Below, one piece after another: positions 11,410 to 21,502 of a stretch of 64,000 nt of DNA. Below the pieces are notes generated by a model, which saw only the letters and a list, made by a program, of their open reading frames with translations, was not told the DNA's origin and did not search any database. Source of the stretch: Triatoma infestans (taxonomy: Eukaryota; Arthropoda; Insecta; Hemiptera; Reduviidae); contig JAAEAF010002710.1 in the NCBI GenBank assembly GCA_011037195.1, positions 1-64,000 on the forward strand. The letters run 5' to 3'. Within the stretch, counting starts at the first letter, position 1. Each line of letters starts with the position of its first letter. The position numbers were made by a program, and so were the translations under genes.

Positions 11410-14400
11410 CAAAATAAACTCATTGATAAAAATTGGATACTCATTAATGCGCTTTTCATGATATTTCGAACTATATATACATATATCTTTACTTTCTCTT
11501 ACTGGTATCTCTTACTGCAACCACAACAATAGTTTTAACTGCTTAATTCACAGGATGTTTGACTGATATAGTTCATATTAAGCAGTTGAAATTAAATTGT
11601 ACAAAATTATAGTAAATTATAATTTTATGTAGATGTAAAAAAATTTAATAGTTAAGAAGTGAAAAATCTTTAAATCTATTTATTATTATTCTAGTAAATT
11701 AGTGAGGATGATATTAAACCATGTAATAATTGTGTCTCACAGGGAGACACAAAATAAAACTGTGTTTATATTGAATTATAATTGTTAGTCACAATTATTA
11801 CATGATCTTTTTATTATTATTTGCTTGTCCGAGTTATACAACTTTTTGTCAAGACACCAAATGATTGCTGATGTTCGTATTTTAGTGTTTATTTTTATCA
11901 TCGATTCTACCAACAATATATTTTCTTCATGCATCCAAATGAATAACTCCTTTCTAATTTCCAAAGTTCCGCATATACTCCTTTGAATTCTTTATAGTTC
12001 TCTTCAATTTTCGAAACTTTTCGTTATGTTCCAGTGTTATTATTATTTTATTTCTTGTAACTTGTAAATGGGTAAACATTAATAAATATATGAGCTTATT
12101 GCTATTAGTGATAAAATCTATTCATTTTTTTTTTTAATTTCTATATTAGGACTTTTCCATGTCTATTTCTTTTCTGTGCTCTTGTTTCTCTCAATAAATC
12201 CAGCAAATGAAAAATAAAATAAAGTTGGATGAGGAAGTAATGATGCTTTTATAAGATATTAGTTACTTATTTGGTTGGACAAGGATCTCATAATTCCAAT
12301 AATACTTCGTTACCTTCTCCTCTCAAAAAAGCAAGTCTTTTCAACTAAACTGTATATTATGATATTTAGAATTTCTTACTTCCAACTGAGTTCAATTTGA
12401 GTTCAGCTGTTACCTTTCTGCAATGCAATAGCGTCATCCTTGCATCTTCTCTGAGCAGAGGGAGTGTAGCAAGGATTTTTTCCAAGATCTTAAGCAATTC
12501 TGAGGTGCCGAATAAAATATTGGGATTGGTGTGGAAACTGAAAGTCATCCTCCCAATCTCCTATTTTCTCATACAAACGTCTTCTTGCTTGACTTCCGAC
12601 GGCAGGTCATTCATTTTCATTTCACAAATTTCATTTTCTTCCACTCTTAAAGCTGAAGCGGAGTTCGGCAAGGCAGTGTCACACATTGTATACAAGAGGC
12701 GGTCCTTGTCTCAGCAAATATCCCAAACAACCATTCAGATATTGTCCTTATATGAAGATGACAGATTTAAAATACCTTATTTATCGTTATCCCAGTAATA
12801 GCTTAACTCAAACCTGTCATTTCCATATAGAGCGATTCAAAAAATTGGAAATTTTAGAAGGAATGTGATTAAATTCCACTCTATCACAGTAACCCACTGA
12901 AGCACCACAAAGTCATGAGATTTCTGTTGTATTTTACATTATTATCAGGGTTAAATAATGATAGTTCTAAATGATATTAGAGGGTAATTGCTTGCTAAAC
13001 AGTATGCAGATTAACTGAATCAGTAAACTAAAAAGCTCTGTTTGTAATTCGAATAATATAATTAGGTTTAATTGCTAACGTTTATCCAGATATTCTCAAC
13101 GCTTTTTAGAGAGGAAGGAGTTGACTGTTTTTAATTTCTTTTCTGCTTTAAGAGGAAATAATGTGATTGATCAAATAAAATTTTAAAAATTGAGTTTTCA
13201 AATGAAATACATGTATTGAATTTGTCTGAGTAGAAAAAAACTATATTAGAAAATGGGGGGTTATATTTGTGAGGGTTTTGATGTTTCTGTTTGCGAAAAA
13301 CATGACTCGAAACAGAAAAAACACACACGAAATTTTTATCTTACTGCAGTGAATACACTATTTTTATCTTAGTGTCAATTACAATACACAAATTTTCTTT
13401 AAACTATGAATTTTTTATAAAAGTACAATTATTATTAACATAAATATAGTTAATTCGGGTGGAAAATGGAACTCATCATCACAGTAACAACAATTAGCAA
13501 AAATCTGGTGTGATACACTCAAAAGACTTTCTCTTACAGCGAAATGGCAAATTTTCTTCACACTTACAATTCTTATTAGTGTTTAAAACCGACGGCATTT
13601 TTAGGGAGAAAATCACAAAAAACTGGAAAAATCTATTCATTAAAGTCGCACATCCGTTCAACCGATTTTCTTCATACTGGAAATTTTGGAAACGTACAAA
13701 AAAAGAAACCACGTGGTCCAAATCAAAATTTAAGGCTGAATAAAAGATGGTTGGTAATTTTTGGACAAAAATTAATAGTAAATTGTTTTATACAAATTTA
13801 TTATATTTTATATATGCAAGATATTATTGTAATTGTCTAAAATAATATTTATATTGTAGTATTCCTCTGAAGATGGCACGCTTAGTGCCGAAACGTAAGG
13901 ATAAAAACTCTGTAATACTTTACATGATAAAATAATAAAAAAACTCTTGGCTGTTTTTTTTTTGTTTTGTTTTTTTTTTAATTTAGAGAACCTCGAAGAG
14001 ATATTTTCAATGATAAACCATTCCCAAAAAATTTGACAATCGCCATATTTCCTTTTATCCGTAAGAGAAAATAAAATATTGTAGGATACTGAAACTTGAT
14101 CTTTGTTTTAGTACTATCAAAGATTCAATACAAAGGTTTTGGACGTAATGCGTAAACGGGAAATGCGTCTTTATTAAATGTTAATTTTTTTTTAATTTTT
14201 TGCAATGTTTTCGATAAGGTTAACAAAAATGTTCTTTAAAGTTCGCATCTTTATTTGAAACATGTTTCTTAAAAAATAGATGCCTACTTTGGGTGTTCTG
14301 TTGCAATTAGACTTCCCACCAAATTATAGTGAGCATTCTACCATCTAAAAGACATGAATGATAATTAAATATTAGCTCACTCACTCTCTCACTCTCATGG

Positions 14401-16717
14401 CATTACAACCCTTTAGTGGGTCCTAGCCTCCTCAATGAGTTTCCTCCAACTGTCTCTGTTTTGTGCGGCTGCTTTCCAGTTGCGGATACCCAACAGATTC
14501 CTAGCATCACTGGAGACACCATCCTGCCATCTTAATTTCGGCCTACCGATTTTTCTTGAGCCACCTATTGCTCCCTCGAGTAACTTTTTTGGAACCTCTC
14601 CTTCCCTCATTCTTACAACGTGACCTGCCAATCTTAGTATGTTTAGCTTTATAGTATTCACTACATTTGGTTCCCCAAACATTTCATACAATTCCTTATT
14701 TTTCCTTCTTCTCCAAACTTCTCCAAGCTTCACAGGTCCAAAGATCCTTCGAAGAATTTTCCTTTCAAAAATAAGGATTTTTTTTCATCACTTTTGGGGA
14801 CTGTCCAAGCTTATGAGGCACACGTTAATGCCGGGCGAATAGTGTTTTATAAAGCCTTAGTTTTGTGATTCTCGAGATCAAGCTACTCTTCATATGCTCT
14901 TTGGCAGCCATAATTCTTTTACCAATCTCGAGCGAAGTTAGCTAAGTAGCTGCTAGTAAATAGTATATGTTAAATCAAAGATGTTCAATGATCTCCAATG
15001 CTTTTCAAATGAATACTTGATTATTTTATGTACTGAATGTTATTTTTGTTCATTCTAATCATTACGATGCTTATATAATTTAGGGCTGACTTTTCCAAAG
15101 TCGTGAAAACTAAAGAATGTTGAGTTTGAGAAAAGAAAGCCAGAATTAGGTTTTATCATTAAACTGTATAGATAATTGGCCTTTTTTAATCTTCACCAAG
15201 TCATTTTTTTTTTTATCCTCTCAAAAGTAAGTGAGTGTAAATAAATTCTCAAAAAATTGATTGCAAAAATGAATGTAAATAAATAAATGGTTTATTTCAT
15301 TCTTCTCGTTTTGTGGAAGAATAATTTACATATCTACCTATATGCTTCTGCCGGATCTCTTTTGTAGAATCTGTGAGACAGATGAGGAAACACCCAACCA
15401 TCTTATGACAGATTGCTAGGGTTGTGATTAAATTAGGTTCAGGAACTTTGGTCGGAACAGGATGTCTCTGGAAGAGCTTACGCTATTCCCTTCAAGGTTA
15501 TTGTCCGATTTGTTTGGACTGCGGTGAATCTTAGATGGACCGCATTTGTTCTGGACCCGGTTTGTTGTTGTTTTTCTTGGGGTTGCTATATGGGCCCACT
15601 GGGGCTTTGGATAGCGTAGGGTTTGGTCCCTCTCCACAGACTAATATAATAATAATAATACATACATGCTTCAGTTAAGAAATGTAATACATGTAATATT
15701 TACATTATAATTTTCATAAACATTATGTTGTTTGTTAATCTACTAATTATATATTTAAAAAATTTATAAGATGGGTTTCATGGAATTATTAAATATTACA
15801 AATTAATTTCCTAGTTAAAATATAAGAATAATGAATGAATATAATAATATAATAAGAATGAAATAAAACAGCCATGCTATGGAAGAATGAAGTATTGGAT
15901 TAGATGATAATACAATATTAATCATAAAAATACAAACTACAAACAAATAACGAAATACCTAACAAAAAATATATTTGTTGCGGTTGGTTCCGCAGTGTTG
16001 GAAAGCATCAGAGACATTTTCCTTGATATCCTGCTTCTTTTTGTGGTCATCGACCGGTTTCCGGCAGTGTATCGACTGTATTTGCTCTGTGAAAGTCTAT
16101 GTTATTACACTGTTTGACAAAAACATCCTGATGGTGGGCGAACGCCCAAAACCGGTCTCTGATGAAAAAATATATGTGTATGTGTCTATGTGTGTAAATA
16201 ATGTGTCTATGTGTGTTTTGTGAGTGTGTATGTGCTTTATTATTTGACAATTTTATGAAATTAGATTCTTAAAATCTTTTCGTTTAAAATTCTTTTAAAT
16301 TATTTTTTCGAATCAATAGATTCAATTTGTCTGGTGCCCAGAATGTACTTGATGAATTATTCTCTTTCTCTGACTAGTAAGCTCTCTAGTTTCACTTATA
16401 ACGCATGGTTTGATATATGATAATTAAATGACAATCTTTCTACTATTAAATGAAATAGTAAAAAAGTAAAGTAAAGTAATGCCTATTTTTTCAGGCCGGC
16501 TTAACGTCCAACTACCAAATAGGTGTCGTGGACGGGGGCGGAAGCACCTACTTTACTAATAACATTTTTTAAACAAATATAAAATTTAGCAGAGTTATAC
16601 GCTGGACTCGAACTGGTGTCCTCCCACTTACAAGTCCATGCTCATAACCACTACACCAACACCCGCCCCAAAATGAAATAGTCACTAACAAATTATTTTA
16701 TTTTCAGGTACCCTTGA
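6891..16717 (+). CDS. ss: spineless / aryl hydrocarbon receptor homologue, 3' half of gene
   Basis: A bHLH-PAS transcription factor of the AhR/Spineless group, which dimerises with ARNT/Tango and in insects patterns distal antenna and leg. Exons here start after PAS-A: 6891-7185, 7543-7684, 7762-8955, then 10819-10893 and possibly 16708 onward. They encode the linker (GRIKVLHGQNRK), the whole PAS-B domain (LALFALCTPFGPPSLLEI to SKPDFVISTHRPL), the hinge DLLGKRTMDFKVSYLDAGL, and VNRRYKTQLRDFLSSCRTKR, which I recall as Spineless-type rather than Dysfusion-type. A long tail rich in S, P, Y and G follows, with a glycine run at about 8578-8620. Exons for the bHLH and PAS-A domains must lie upstream of the window or in its first 6.9 kb, where I see none. 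Three possible 3' ends exist (stops at 8957, 10895 or 16715). Confidence 0.88.
7543..7684 (+). CDS. ss: ss exon: second half of PAS-B
   Basis: The acceptor is tttttcag (ends 7542) and the donor gtaagt at 7685. The frame joins the previous exon to give LLKTGASGMIAYRYQ, then WQWLQTSSRLVYKNSKPDFV and STHRPL, the PAS-B beta-sheet and the segment after it. The last codon (ATG) is split 2+1 with the next exon. Confidence 0.9.
7762..8959 (+). CDS. ss: ss large exon: post-PAS hinge and transactivation-type tail
   Basis: The acceptor is attattttcag, ending at 7761. The exon encodes MEEEGRDLLGKRTMDFKVSY, then about 385 residues of low-complexity tail with tyrosine-proline patches, an SSSNSAGSSPAGGGGGGG segment, and an end rich in H, Y and Q (HYQYSEHGQEVWPHQIYPYH). 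The donor CA|GTGAGT lies at 8955/8956. If it is not used, the frame reads CAG TGA and stops at 8957-8959. Confidence 0.88.
8956..10818 (+). other. ss: ss intron (or 3' UTR of the read-through form)
   Basis: AT-rich sequence with no gene. Several AATAAA hexamers occur (for example near 9854), so it could serve as a 3' UTR if the GTGAGT donor is skipped. Confidence 0.6.
10819..10897 (+). CDS. ss: ss alternative C-terminal exon
   Basis: The acceptor is tatttacag (ends 10818). Joined in frame to 8955, it keeps the glutamine (CA+A) and adds SAVAGGECGYPQISRTGVLC plus CPSLR before a TGA at 10895-10897. It is a GC-rich island inside AT-rich DNA with an open frame in the required phase, which supports an exon. 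A donor CAG|GTGACA at 10893/10894 could pass on to 16708. Confidence 0.6.
11215..11420 (+). repeat. Dispersed repeat family C fragment and TG microsatellite
   Basis: It has 'ataagagaaag', 'gtcaaatttccgaaatt', 'accggaaggaaatac' and 'ccctagagtgcgaaaaa', in the same order as other family C copies, followed by a (TG)n run at 11377-11407. The neighbouring ORF at 11341-11532 is only this microsatellite read in frame. Confidence 0.5.
12366..12700 (-). pseudogene. Coding-like remnant in the ss intron, identity unknown
   Basis: The minus-strand frame reads CDTALPNSASALRVEENEIC and EMKMNDLPSEVKQEDVCMRK, one stop, then EIGRMTFSFHTNPNILFGTS, ELLKILEKILATLPLLREDA and RMTLLHCRKVTAELKLNSVG with a stop at 12366. 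Composition is protein-like (heptad-like leucines, balanced charges) and the stretch is more GC-rich than its surroundings. The plus-strand 133-codon ORF over the same bases looks like its mirror. I do not recognise the family; a retro-pseudogene fragment or a transposon protein are both possible. Confidence 0.35.
13440..13745 (+). repeat. Dispersed repeat family C fragment
   Basis: Landmarks include 'actttctcttacagcg', 'ggagaaaatcacaaaaaact' and 'ccgttcaaccgattttcttc', shared in order with 31610-31750 and 50690-50830. ORFs on both strands through it are repeat-derived. Confidence 0.5.
13863..13901 (+). ncRNA. Hammerhead-ribozyme-like motif, best-formed ACGT-type copy
   Basis: Layout: TCCT (13863-13866), CTGAAGA (67-73), an extra T (74), helix II GGCAC/GTGCC with a five-base loop (75-89), GAAAC-GTA (90-97), AGGA (13898-13901). 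TCCT pairs with AGGA as helix I; the core is CUGANGA...GAAA; helix III would be the self-complementary ACGU, as described for Penelope-like element hammerheads that act as dimers. The single unpaired base after CUGAAGA departs from the standard core, so activity is uncertain. Confidence 0.45.
14370..14950 (-). mobile_element. RTE-clade LINE, 5'-truncated C-terminal fragment
   Basis: Minus-strand frames read RIMAAKEHMKSSLISRITKL (about 14920) and, in the ORF ending at 14413, LRLAGHVVRMREGEVPKKLL, GRPKLRWQDGV and WKAAAQNRDSWRKLIEEARTH, the standard RTE C-terminal region. The 3' end runs into a GAGT-type tetranucleotide tail (14375-14397). Frame breaks near 14730-14800 disable it. Confidence 0.75.
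15340..15660 (+). mobile_element. LINE 3' end with Cys-His knuckle and TAA tail
   Basis: The frame at about 15348 reads CRICETDEETPNHLMTDC, a LINE C-terminal knuckle resembling the one at 3045-3395. A non-coding 3' tail follows, ending 'cctctccacagac' and then (TAA)n at 15640-15660. The last ~70 bases (15585-15645) match the end of SINE family B at 33480-33545, so this LINE group probably supplies the machinery for that SINE. Confidence 0.7.
15661..16459. repeat. AT-rich intron with an ACCGGT inverted motif pair
   Basis: Two motif halves face each other. 16045-16066 reads GGAAACCGGTC on the minus strand. 16127-16162 (+) reads CTGATGG, T, GGGC, a short loop, GCCC and AAAACCGGTC. The second repeats the hammerhead-like order with a longer palindromic helix III (ACCGGU) but has changes at two core bases. 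The remainder shows no gene. Confidence 0.4.
16460..16670 (-). mobile_element. tRNA-derived SINE, family A, copy 2, with target duplication
   Basis: The flanks 16448-16459 and 16671-16682 are both 'aaatgaaatagt', a perfect 12-bp duplication that fixes the ends. Read on the minus strand: head GGTGTTGGTGTAGTGGTTA (A box), CAGTTCGAGTCC (B box), body, and a short A/T tail at 16460. The element is plainly retroposed by a TPRT mechanism and lies 37 bp upstream of the 16707 splice acceptor. Confidence 0.88.
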
Positions 16718-17200
16718 ATCACTGGATTGAATACTAATACGAAGAAGAGAGCCATGGATTTACTTGCTTTCAACAGGAGCTTTTTAAACACATATCTATA
16801 GTATTCCGGATTATTTTTTTTTTCTGATTTCTTAATTTATATTTTCAAAATAGGTAATAATATATAACTTTATCGTATATGTGTGTTTTTCTGTGATAAG
16901 TGTTGAATTATGTTTAGTATTATTATTTTTATTGACGTGAATGTATTATATAGTTACTGTAATTTAAAACTGTATTTAAGTTATGTGTCTCAAATGTAAA
17001 TTTGTGTAGATTTTTAAAATATCTTCCTGAAAAAAGAATAAGAAAAGAGATAAATCAAAATATTCCAATTGTCTATATATATATTTGTGCAATTAATAAT
17101 ATGCTCTTAAAAAAATTCATTATAATGCGAGAAATTATAAATGTTGAAAGCCAAAGTAATAGTACAAATATACAAAAAAAAAAAATATAACTGTAAGCTA
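16708..17200 (+). other. ss: Possible last ss exon, mostly 3' UTR
   Basis: A strong acceptor (ctaac branch-like site at 16685, then attattttattttcag ending at 16707) precedes this segment. Splicing from 10893 gives R-Y-P-stop, with the stop at 16715-16717, so nearly all would be untranslated. A SINE sits 37 bp upstream. The true polyadenylation site cannot be fixed from sequence. Confidence 0.4.
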
Positions 17201-18504
17201 ATTGTTTCTGATTTTTAATCAATTTTTTTTCATTATTATTTGTAATTTTTTCCTTATCTAGATTAAAATTTATAATTGGTGAAAACTATTTTCACATTAT
17301 ATGAGATTTCTCCTCTTTTACTTATAAATTGCTGCATTCGCACAATGCATTCAGTTTATACGGCAATAGCATTAAATAATAAATACACTTTTGGCTTTCA
17401 ACAAAATTATTACGCTGTATAATTATGTGAATGAATGTACATAATCAAGAGCTATCTTCCGTTATTTTTAAATAAACAATTTGATTAATTTTAAATTCAG
17501 CGGAGAATTTTTAATGATTTCATTTTTATTTAATAAACTGAATGCTTTATCCATTGTCATTTCTTTGTTATCCTTAATTATCAAGTGGAACGATTGAACA
17601 AAAATTTTATCATCTCTTACAAATATGAAACTTATCCAAAGTCATGTTAAAATAAAGAAAATTCACGACCATCTAACTGTGTAACCAGTTTTATTTTCTA
17701 AAGATTTTAAAGATATTATAAAATTATATCAATCATATTTTAACATGTTTTTAATCATTTTACAATTAAATTCCAAAAATAGCGTAGGAGTAGCACCGAA
17801 GTTGTAATAAAAAGGGTTTTAGCTTCATCCGCTAGATATCAGTAAAGGGAAGGAATCTAATAACGAGTCGGCTTAGTGGATGGAGCGGTTCAACGATTGT
17901 TTCAGGCGACCACCTTGAAAGAGGGGTAAATAATGAAATTGGAAAAAAATAAACCAATTGTTTAAATGAAAAAGATTGTAATAAAAATTCTGAAATGAAA
18001 TATGTCAACATCCGACAATAAATAACATCACAATCAGAAAAGATTTTCTCTGTATTTTTCTTTGAATTTTAAAATGAAAGTGAGAATTATTATATATATT
18101 AATCTTTATTCTATTTTTATATCACTCCTGAGAAGCGACAAAAAAATCTGCTCCAAGCGCAAGTTACTTTTGAACTTTCAGGGCTAATTTATGATTGAAA
18201 ATCTTCCCAACAACAGTATTAGAGAAATTATTCAACAGTGCACAAGCACAGTCGACCACTTATCGGGATATGTAAGAAACTCATTAACATCAAAAACAAG
18301 AGCATCACTTTAGAACTTTCCCGATATCAATTTTCCTTGGAAAAATGTTTCAAATAAAAGACATTTATGTATGTAGATAGTATTTTAAAGAAAGCGCCAA
18401 AGATAGCTGAATGGTTAGAGGTTGAACCGTCAAGAAGTGGAATATTGTGGTACAAGACCTTGATTTCACTTGATGTATTAATGTGAATATATATAGTAAA
18501 AGGG
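17201..18504. other. No gene seen
   Basis: AT-rich intergenic DNA. The stretch 17765-17930 is less AT-rich (cgctagatatcag, ggcttagtggatgg) and may be an old repeat, but I could not match it within the window. Confidence 0.4.
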
Positions 18505-18720
18505 GTGAGATTAGCTCAGTGTTAGCCTACTGGACTAGTAATGCGGAGGACCCGAGTCGAGTCCACCAGTGAAGCTCTCAGATTTTCCTTACCCTAGGGG
18601 CCTCTACAGCTATGTACGTAAAAGGCATTATTGTCTGTAACGAGATAACAACTACACAGAGGCCGGCTATACCTGAGATTAACACGTAATCGCTAGTTGG
18701 ACAAGCTCAAGGTAGGCATT
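18505..18720 (+). mobile_element. tRNA-derived SINE, family B, copy B1
   Basis: The head GATTAGCTCAGTGTTAGCC is A-box-like and CGAGTCGAGTCC is B-box-like. The body shows 'ggggcctctacagct' and an end 'agaggccggcta'. It has the same architecture as copies at 18866, 28664 (-), 41245 (-) and 45978, but a different tail from the others. Confidence 0.72.
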
Positions 18721-18865
18721 CTTGACTTATTTTATGCTATTTTTAAAGAAAATGGTTGGAGTCATTTTCGAGAAAATAAAAACCTTGGGAAAAACCTATT
18801 CAATAAATTCGAACTTCCCGGATAAGGAATTTTTCCAAAAAACATACATAGTTAATGAAAGAAAA

Positions 18866-19075
18866 GGGAAGGGATTAACTCAGTGGTAGCGCGCTGAACT
18901 AGCGGAGGTCCCGGGTTCGAGTCCAGCTGCTACACTTAGATTTGTTGTTCCTAGGAGCCTCTTACTGCTCACTGTCTGGTGATGGGCGTCTGTACCGAGT
19001 ATACATTGCTCGGAGGCCGGTAGTGCACTGGAAGGCTCCGATCTTTGGGATAGCTATATGGGCCTACGAAGTTAA
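18866..19075 (+). mobile_element. tRNA-derived SINE, family B, copy B2
   Basis: The head is GGATTAACTCAGTGGTAGCG with B box GGGTTCGAGTCC, the best-preserved in the window. The body contains 'ctgctcactgtctggtgatgg', 'ctcggaggccgg' and 'gcactggaaggctccg'. The tail begins the LINE-shared segment 'gctatatgggcc' and is truncated. Confidence 0.78.
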
Positions 19076-20559
19076 ACTTTAATCTAAATTGCCAATTCTA
19101 ATTAACTATTTCATTCGATTATGTCATATTAAGTATTTGAACTAAATAAGGTAGCCAGTGGCTAACTATCTGTCTTACTTGAAACATTTTTCAGAATATT
19201 TATTTTCGTGAGTTCTGCGAGGTTAAGCTTATATAATATCATTTCTATATTCTTTCATAAAAAAAATATAGAAAACAAGTAAATGAGACATAATATATAT
19301 AAACTGACATCTTCAAAATTAATCTAAGTATTGTCTTCATGAAGTAATCTGGTATTACACTAATACAGTATATCTTTTTAATGTTCACGAATGCTTGACC
19401 TGTTAGAAATCTGCAACATGTTCCGCTTTTTGCTGCAGAACTGATACTAGTTACTTGTGCTTTTAAATAGTATTCCATACCAGAAGTTGTAATAAATTTT
19501 GGAAAAACTCCTAAAGCAGATTGCTTATTTATAAAAAGAAATATAAAACCAATTCGTAATGGTTTACTCTTGTAAAGATTTTATAGCGCAGGAAAAAAAG
19601 ATGGAATTCAGAAGAGAAAAAGTGACGGCTATAATTTTAATTAATGTTATATATAAAATTTAATTTGAAAACTTCCATTTCCGAAAGATCCCATTTATCA
19701 ATAATATAGTATCTTATCATTCTCAACTGTTTTTAACTACCCAAAAAAATTACTTTTAAATTTCGCTTGTACTTCCTGGGATACTAAAACCTCCAATTAA
19801 AATTGAACTTCCTGTAAATTAAATAAATTTATTTATTAAATCACTTCACCGTTAAAAAAAATTGAATTATTTGGTATAAAATCTACAAAAGAGAAGATTT
19901 ATAGTTGATGTTGTGGAAGACTTAATGACCCAATTTTCCTAATTTGGATCCGTTTTCTCATAAAACACAAGTTTCTAAAGATCGCAATATTTCCAATGTA
20001 AGAAAATAAAAAAAAAGAAATATCAAAAAGTCTTCTGATAGGCCGTTTATCTGATCCAGCTATCTGGCGACAAGTATTAAGACTACAAATTTGTGATAAA
20101 AGTAGATATTGCTACCTGGTGGCAATTTTTAAACTTACTTTTTAGTAATCTATGTCTATTATACTCTTCTAAATTTATGTATTACATATTTTTTCCATGA
20201 ATTAATTTATTGAATATTGTTTTATGTAAATATATATACACTTTAGATTATATTATATTATTTAATATTTCTATTGTTATTTTAGTATTATTTTATTTAT
20301 TGAGCAGTAGCAATTATTACTATCTGATTTAACAGATTTTGCTTATAGATAAACAAACTAGAAAAATAAATATTATTTTATAATCGAATCTTAACTGGCA
20401 GGTTATTATTGTATGATACTGCTTATTATATTATGTTATTTACATTATTATATTTATTGTAGACATATAGAATATGCTCATATTTAAATGTACAAATTAA
20501 TTCCCGTTTAATGTGATTTTTACTTGTACTTATGTTCGTGTTTTGTAAAATATAATAAC
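19076..20559. other. No gene seen
   Basis: AT-rich. A minus ORF at 19245-19478 contains SGTCCRFLTGQAFVNIKK, which I could not place. Weak family C landmarks occur near 19930-20000. Confidence 0.4.
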
Positions 20560-20710
20560 TTCAAGTGAGTATGTTCGGTATAGTAGGGAGCAGAAACATT
20601 AAAAGCGGAATACAAGTCTCATACTAATGAATCAAATTCTGAAGATGGTTGAAAACCCTAAACCTTATGAATTAAGAAAAAGAAGCATGTTATAACGGAC
20701 ACAATCCACA
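20560..20710 (+). repeat. Decayed copy of the ~210-bp '5-prime unit'
   Basis: 'cagaaacattaaaagcgg' and an ATG with codons for MVENPKPYELRKRSML resemble the MDENPKPVRKK start of the LINE at 2176. No RT sequence follows. Confidence 0.4.
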
Positions 20711-21500
20711 TTACAAACAAAATTGTAAATGAAAAGTCAGATTTCTTTACGCTGTGATTCCACGTTCAGTATTCAGATTTTCTTCAGACTTAGAACTTTT
20801 ACAACAAAGACAATCTTGGTTCTTTGCGAGTGGGGACAAATTCTTTGTTGCAATAGCATTTGAAAATTATAGAACACACCTCTGACTTCACAAAACAAAA
20901 AAATTTCGAAAAAATTATTCTAATAAATGAGAAAGATTTGTTCATGCTTAGTAAAAATATCAAGTTCGAAGATAATTGTTAAGGCATTTTGCTAGAATAA
21001 TAAAGAAAAACTAACAGACTTAATTTTGACTACATCTTCAGGACAGATCCCCGCAAAGCCCAAAAGAAATCCTGTTTTACATTTGCAACGATTATTCGTT
21101 TTTGAGATGCTTTTGAACCAAGAGAAAATACAGCAATCAACCTTTCTACAATATCTGAAAGTACTGTATTAAAAGTTAGCTACAAGCTATTAAGAGATTT
21201 ACTTTATTTTTTTTCATTATAGTGTATTTCACCTGCAATTTATTTTTTAAAGGGGCATATTGTTTTTTAAGAAAGAAACACCAATAGATCATCTCTTTAC
21301 TTCATTAATTCATATTTTTTATAGTAATACCCAGTAACCACTTCTTTTTTCCAAGAAGCCCTCTTTTTGTAATTACAAATTGCAATTGTAATTTTGTAAA
21401 TACTTTTTTCAATTATATGTCTTTGATTATTACATAAATTTTCTAATTTTAAAATAAATAAAAAATTATACTTTGCTATTTTTCAGACTAATTGTTGGTT
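20711..21500. other. No gene seen
   Basis: AT-rich intergenic DNA with no recognisable coding or structural feature. Confidence 0.4.
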
Positions 21501-21502
21501 TC

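Noticed and set aside
11341..11532. A 63-codon ORF with a CVCVC run
   Set aside because: It is a TG microsatellite in frame.
18505..19075. Genuine tRNA genes from the A and B boxes at 18.5 and 18.9 kb
   Set aside because: The heads cannot fold into a full cloverleaf with an acceptor stem, and each is followed by a shared SINE body. The same applies to 28.8, 41.4, 46.0, 16.6 and 5.0 kb.
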